Assembly: GCA_025933895.1 (NCBI GenBank)
Contig: JAICZB010000136.1
Span: 1-6,698, forward strand
DNA from: Thermoleophilia bacterium
Lineage (GTDB): Bacteria > Actinomycetota > Thermoleophilia > Gaiellales > Gaiellaceae
Direction of reading: 5' to 3'
DNA: 6,698 nt
The notes below the pieces were generated by a model. That model worked only from the letters and a program-made list of their open reading frames with translations. It searched no databases and was not told the origin of the DNA. This document shows positions 4,930 through 6,698 of the stretch, in pieces; the first letter of the stretch is position 1; each line of letters starts with the position of its first letter. The position numbers and the translations under genes are program-made.

Positions 4930-6389
4930 CCGTCCACGAACAGCCCGTTGAGCGGGCCCCAGAACGCTTCGGTGCGCCGGGAGACGTGCGGCAGCAGCGT
5001 CAGCTTCCCGTCGGCCCAGCCGTCGCGCCTCCGCCGTTCCAGGCGCTCGTCGGCGAGCGGCTTCCACAGTGCGTCGAAGACGCGTGCCGGGTCGCCGTCG
5101 ATCTCCTCGCGCGGGCGCTCGAGGTGCTCCTCCCACAACCGCAGACGCACCTCCCGCGCGAGCTCCGGGTCACGGACGACGATGTTCGCCTCGGTGTCGT
5201 TGAACAGCGAGTGCGCGTTCAGGTTCGCCGAGCCGATCGTCAGCCAGGTGTCGTCGATCATTGCGGCCTTCGAATGGACGTACACGGGGTTCCCGCCGGG
5301 GCCGGGTTGATAGAGCGTGCAGGCGAGGAAGCGCGTCGTGTCGTCGCCCGACTTCTTGTCTGCGTCGATCAGGAGCCCGACCTGGCCGCGGCTGTCGTCG
5401 GCGCCGTTGTTCGGATGCGCCGGGAGGAGCGCGATCACGCGGAAGTCGTCGTGCGGCGGCCGGCGCAGCTTCTCGGCGAGCACGAACGTGAGCTCCGGCG
5501 ACCAGAGGAACTGGCTCTCGAGATAGACGAGCCGCTCGGCCGCGCCCAGCGCACGCAGATAACTCTCGAGGATCGACCACTCGCCGTCGCGGCAGGGCTC
5601 GTAGAGGCGCTCGGGCACCGTCCGGACGAACTGCGCCTCGAGGCCGCCCGGAGCCGCTGCGCTCCGCGACTGGCTCGCTTGTGGCAGCCCGTCCCCGGCA
5701 ACGGCATGCCAGCGCAACCGGAAGTGCTCCGCGACGTCGTCGACGACGGGCCCGTCGAGCCGGAGGGCCGTGTCGTGCCAGCCGAGACCGTCGCGGGGCG
5801 GATGCTCGCTCGAGTCGAGCCGGTCACCGGCCAGGGCCGTCAGGTCGATCCCGCCGACGAACGCCGTCTCGTCGTCCACGACCACGAGCTTCTCGTGGTG
5901 GCAGTGAAAGGGCCGCTCGCGCGAGTCGAGCGCCATCGAGATCCGCGTACCGCCCGCGAGCTTCTCGCACGCCTGCCGCACCTCGCCGCGATCCGGATGG
6001 AAGAGGGGCAGCGGCGCTCCCGCCCACGCGAGGACGCGCACCCCGACTCGCTCGGCCGCCTCGGCGAGCAGCTCGCGGAGGGTCGGCCCTCCCTCCTCCA
6101 GCCGGAACGTGGGATCGAAGTGCCAGCCCGCGAGATGGACGTGCGAGCGCGCGGAGCGAATCGCGTCCGCGATCCGCGGCAGCGCCTCGCTGCCGTCGAC
6201 GAACGGCTCGACACGGCAGCCGTCACGCGGGGCGAACGACGCGGTGCTCGCCCAGCCGCCGTCCGGCGCGGGGTCGATTGCACCGGCGCTGCCGCGACGC
6301 CTCAGCCGGCGGGCGTGCTTGGCACGGATGATCCGTTCGAGCGTGTCGCCGACGAGGTCGTCGACGTGGTTGAGCGGATAGGGGGCCAC
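4926..6389 (-). CDS. Phospholipase D / cardiolipin synthase-family protein with two HKD motifs
   Basis: A 487-residue member of the PLD superfamily, whose members form a phosphatidyl-histidine intermediate and transfer it to water or an alcohol. Both catalytic motifs are complete: H165-E-K167-x4-D172, followed by VGGIDL, and H372-S-K374-x4-D379, followed by GSANLN (386-391). The block GWHDTALRLDGP (203-214) and the downstream EHFRLRW are typical of the first repeat in lipid-acting PLDs. No signal peptide or transmembrane segment is visible. The N-terminus is charged and carries a basic patch (HARRLRRR, 25-32), so this differs from membrane-anchored ClsA-type cardiolipin synthases and is probably cytoplasmic or peripherally bound. 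The start is GTG at 6389, with an in-frame stop 30 nt upstream that is the end of the PBP gene. No good Shine-Dalgarno sequence is visible. It is probably co-transcribed with the PBP gene. Hydrolase and synthase activities cannot be told apart from sequence. Confidence 0.88.
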   Translation of the reverse strand: MAPYPLNHVDDLVGDTLERIIRAKHARRLRRRGSAGAIDPAPDGGWASTASFAPRDGCRVEPFVDGSEALPRIADAIRSARSHVHLAGWHFDPTFRLEEGGPTLRELLAEAAERVGVRVLAWAGAPLPLFHPDRGEVRQACEKLAGGTRISMALDSRERPFHCHHEKLVVVDDETAFVGGIDLTALAGDRLDSSEHPPRDGLGWHDTALRLDGPVVDDVAEHFRLRWHAVAGDGLPQASQSRSAAAPGGLEAQFVRTVPERLYEPCRDGEWSILESYLRALGAAERLVYLESQFLWSPELTFVLAEKLRRPPHDDFRVIALLPAHPNNGADDSRGQVGLLIDADKKSGDDTTRFLACTLYQPGPGGNPVYVHSKAAMIDDTWLTIGSANLNAHSLFNDTEANIVVRDPELAREVRLRLWEEHLERPREEIDGDPARVFDALWKPLADERLERRRRDGWADGKLTLLPHVSRRTEAFWGPLNGLFVDG

Positions 6390-6410
6390 GGCGCGCTCTT
6401 GCCCGCGCCG
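6389..6410 (-). other. GC-rich hairpin between the PBP and PLD genes
   Basis: CGGCGCG (6389-6395) and CGCGCCG (6404-6410) are exact inverted copies around an 8-nt loop. The hairpin fills most of the 30-nt gap and includes the first base of the PLD GTG start codon. No T-tract follows, so it is not a standard intrinsic terminator. It might lower PLD translation or protect an mRNA end. Chance is plausible at this GC content. Confidence 0.4.
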
Positions 6411-6419
6411 CGGAGATTC

Positions 6420-6698
6420 TCACCCCGTCGGCGAGTAGCCGGAGGTGCTGTAGGTGCCGGTGCCGCTCCACGCCGAGCCGACATTGGTGTCCGCCGCCGG
6501 GAAGCTCTCGACCGGCAGGTTCGCGACGGCCGCGCTCATGTAGTCGCGCCAGATCGTGGCGGGCAGCGTGCCGCCGGCTACCGAGCCGACGCCCTCGACG
6601 TTGTAGAGCGAGATCTCGCCCTTCGGGTAGCCGACCCAGACGCACGTAGCGAGCTGCGGGACGTAGCCGCAGAACCACGCGTCCTGGAAGTTCTCGGC
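6420..6698 (-). CDS. Class A penicillin-binding protein (transglycosylase/transpeptidase), C-terminal 92 residues; 5' part outside window
   Basis: The fragment matches the end of the transpeptidase domain of PBP1A-like enzymes, which polymerise and cross-link peptidoglycan on the outer face of the cytoplasmic membrane. Seen here are DAWFCGYVPQLATCVWVGYP (fragment residues 6-25), the strand pair that follows the KTG motif in this family, and GGTLPATIWRDYM (42-54), the usual C-terminal helix of the domain. A Gly/Ser/Thr-rich tail of about 30 residues ends at TGA (6422-6420). The catalytic SxxK, SxN and KTG motifs are outside the window. Two Cys (fragment 10 and 19) sit on adjacent strands and could form a disulfide in this extracytoplasmic domain. 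The PLD gene begins 30 nt downstream on the same strand. A class B enzyme is less likely because of the GGTLPA-type ending. Confidence 0.88.
   Translation of the reverse strand, partial: AENFQDAWFCGYVPQLATCVWVGYPKGEISLYNVEGVGSVAGGTLPATIWRDYMSAAVANLPVESFPAADTNVGSAWSGTGTYSTSGYSPTG

Noticed and set aside
5735..5748. 14-bp palindrome CGTCGTCGACGACG within the PLD gene
   Set aside because: It is the direct result of consecutive Val-Val-Asp-Asp codons (GTC/GAC) in a conserved region and needs no further explanation.
6389..6410. Hairpin as an intrinsic terminator of the PBP gene
   Set aside because: No T-tract follows the stem and the PLD start codon lies at its edge, so it is listed only as a hairpin.

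Overview
This 6.7-kb window is very GC-rich and tightly packed. Its genes use ATG, GTG, TTG and probably CTG starts, and most neighbours overlap by 4 nt or lie a few bases apart. The codon use, the hopanoid-type squalene genes, the actinobacterial-style M29 peptidase and a likely leaderless promoter suggest a high-GC actinobacterium, perhaps of the Thermoleophilia (Solirubrobacterales or Gaiellales). The taxon is an inference. No rRNA, tRNA, CRISPR array or mobile element was seen.

Left part (1-2239, minus strand): a co-oriented, translationally coupled hpnC-hpnD-hpnE operon. hpnE runs off the left edge. HpnC and HpnD are paralogous trans-prenyltransferase-fold enzymes, each with both Asp-rich motifs. 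HpnE is an FAD-dependent dehydroxylase. Together they convert farnesyl diphosphate to squalene through presqualene diphosphate and hydroxysqualene, the usual entry to hopanoids.

Centre (2240-4929): a 71-nt divergent intergenic region separates hpnC from a plus-strand cluster of four genes. These are a STAS-domain anti-sigma-factor antagonist, an M29 metallo-aminopeptidase with all its metal ligands, a small lipoprotein of unknown function that appears to start at CTG, and a HIT-superfamily protein whose third triad histidine is tryptophan. The first three are chained by 4-nt stop/start overlaps (TTGA, CTGA) and the fourth follows after 5 nt. They look like one transcript, but their joint function is not known.

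Right part (4926-6698, minus strand): a soluble phospholipase D / cardiolipin synthase-family protein with two intact HKD motifs lies 30 nt downstream of the C-terminal end of a class A penicillin-binding protein, which is cut by the right edge. The PLD gene converges on the HIT gene, and the two stop codons share the palindrome CTAG, leaving no room for a terminator.

Most of the window is concerned with the envelope or with lipids (squalene/hopanoid synthesis, a lipoprotein, phospholipid metabolism, peptidoglycan). Nothing here proves a new system. The least explained parts are the STAS-M29-lipoprotein-HIT cluster, the CTG-initiated lipoprotein and the variant HIT protein.
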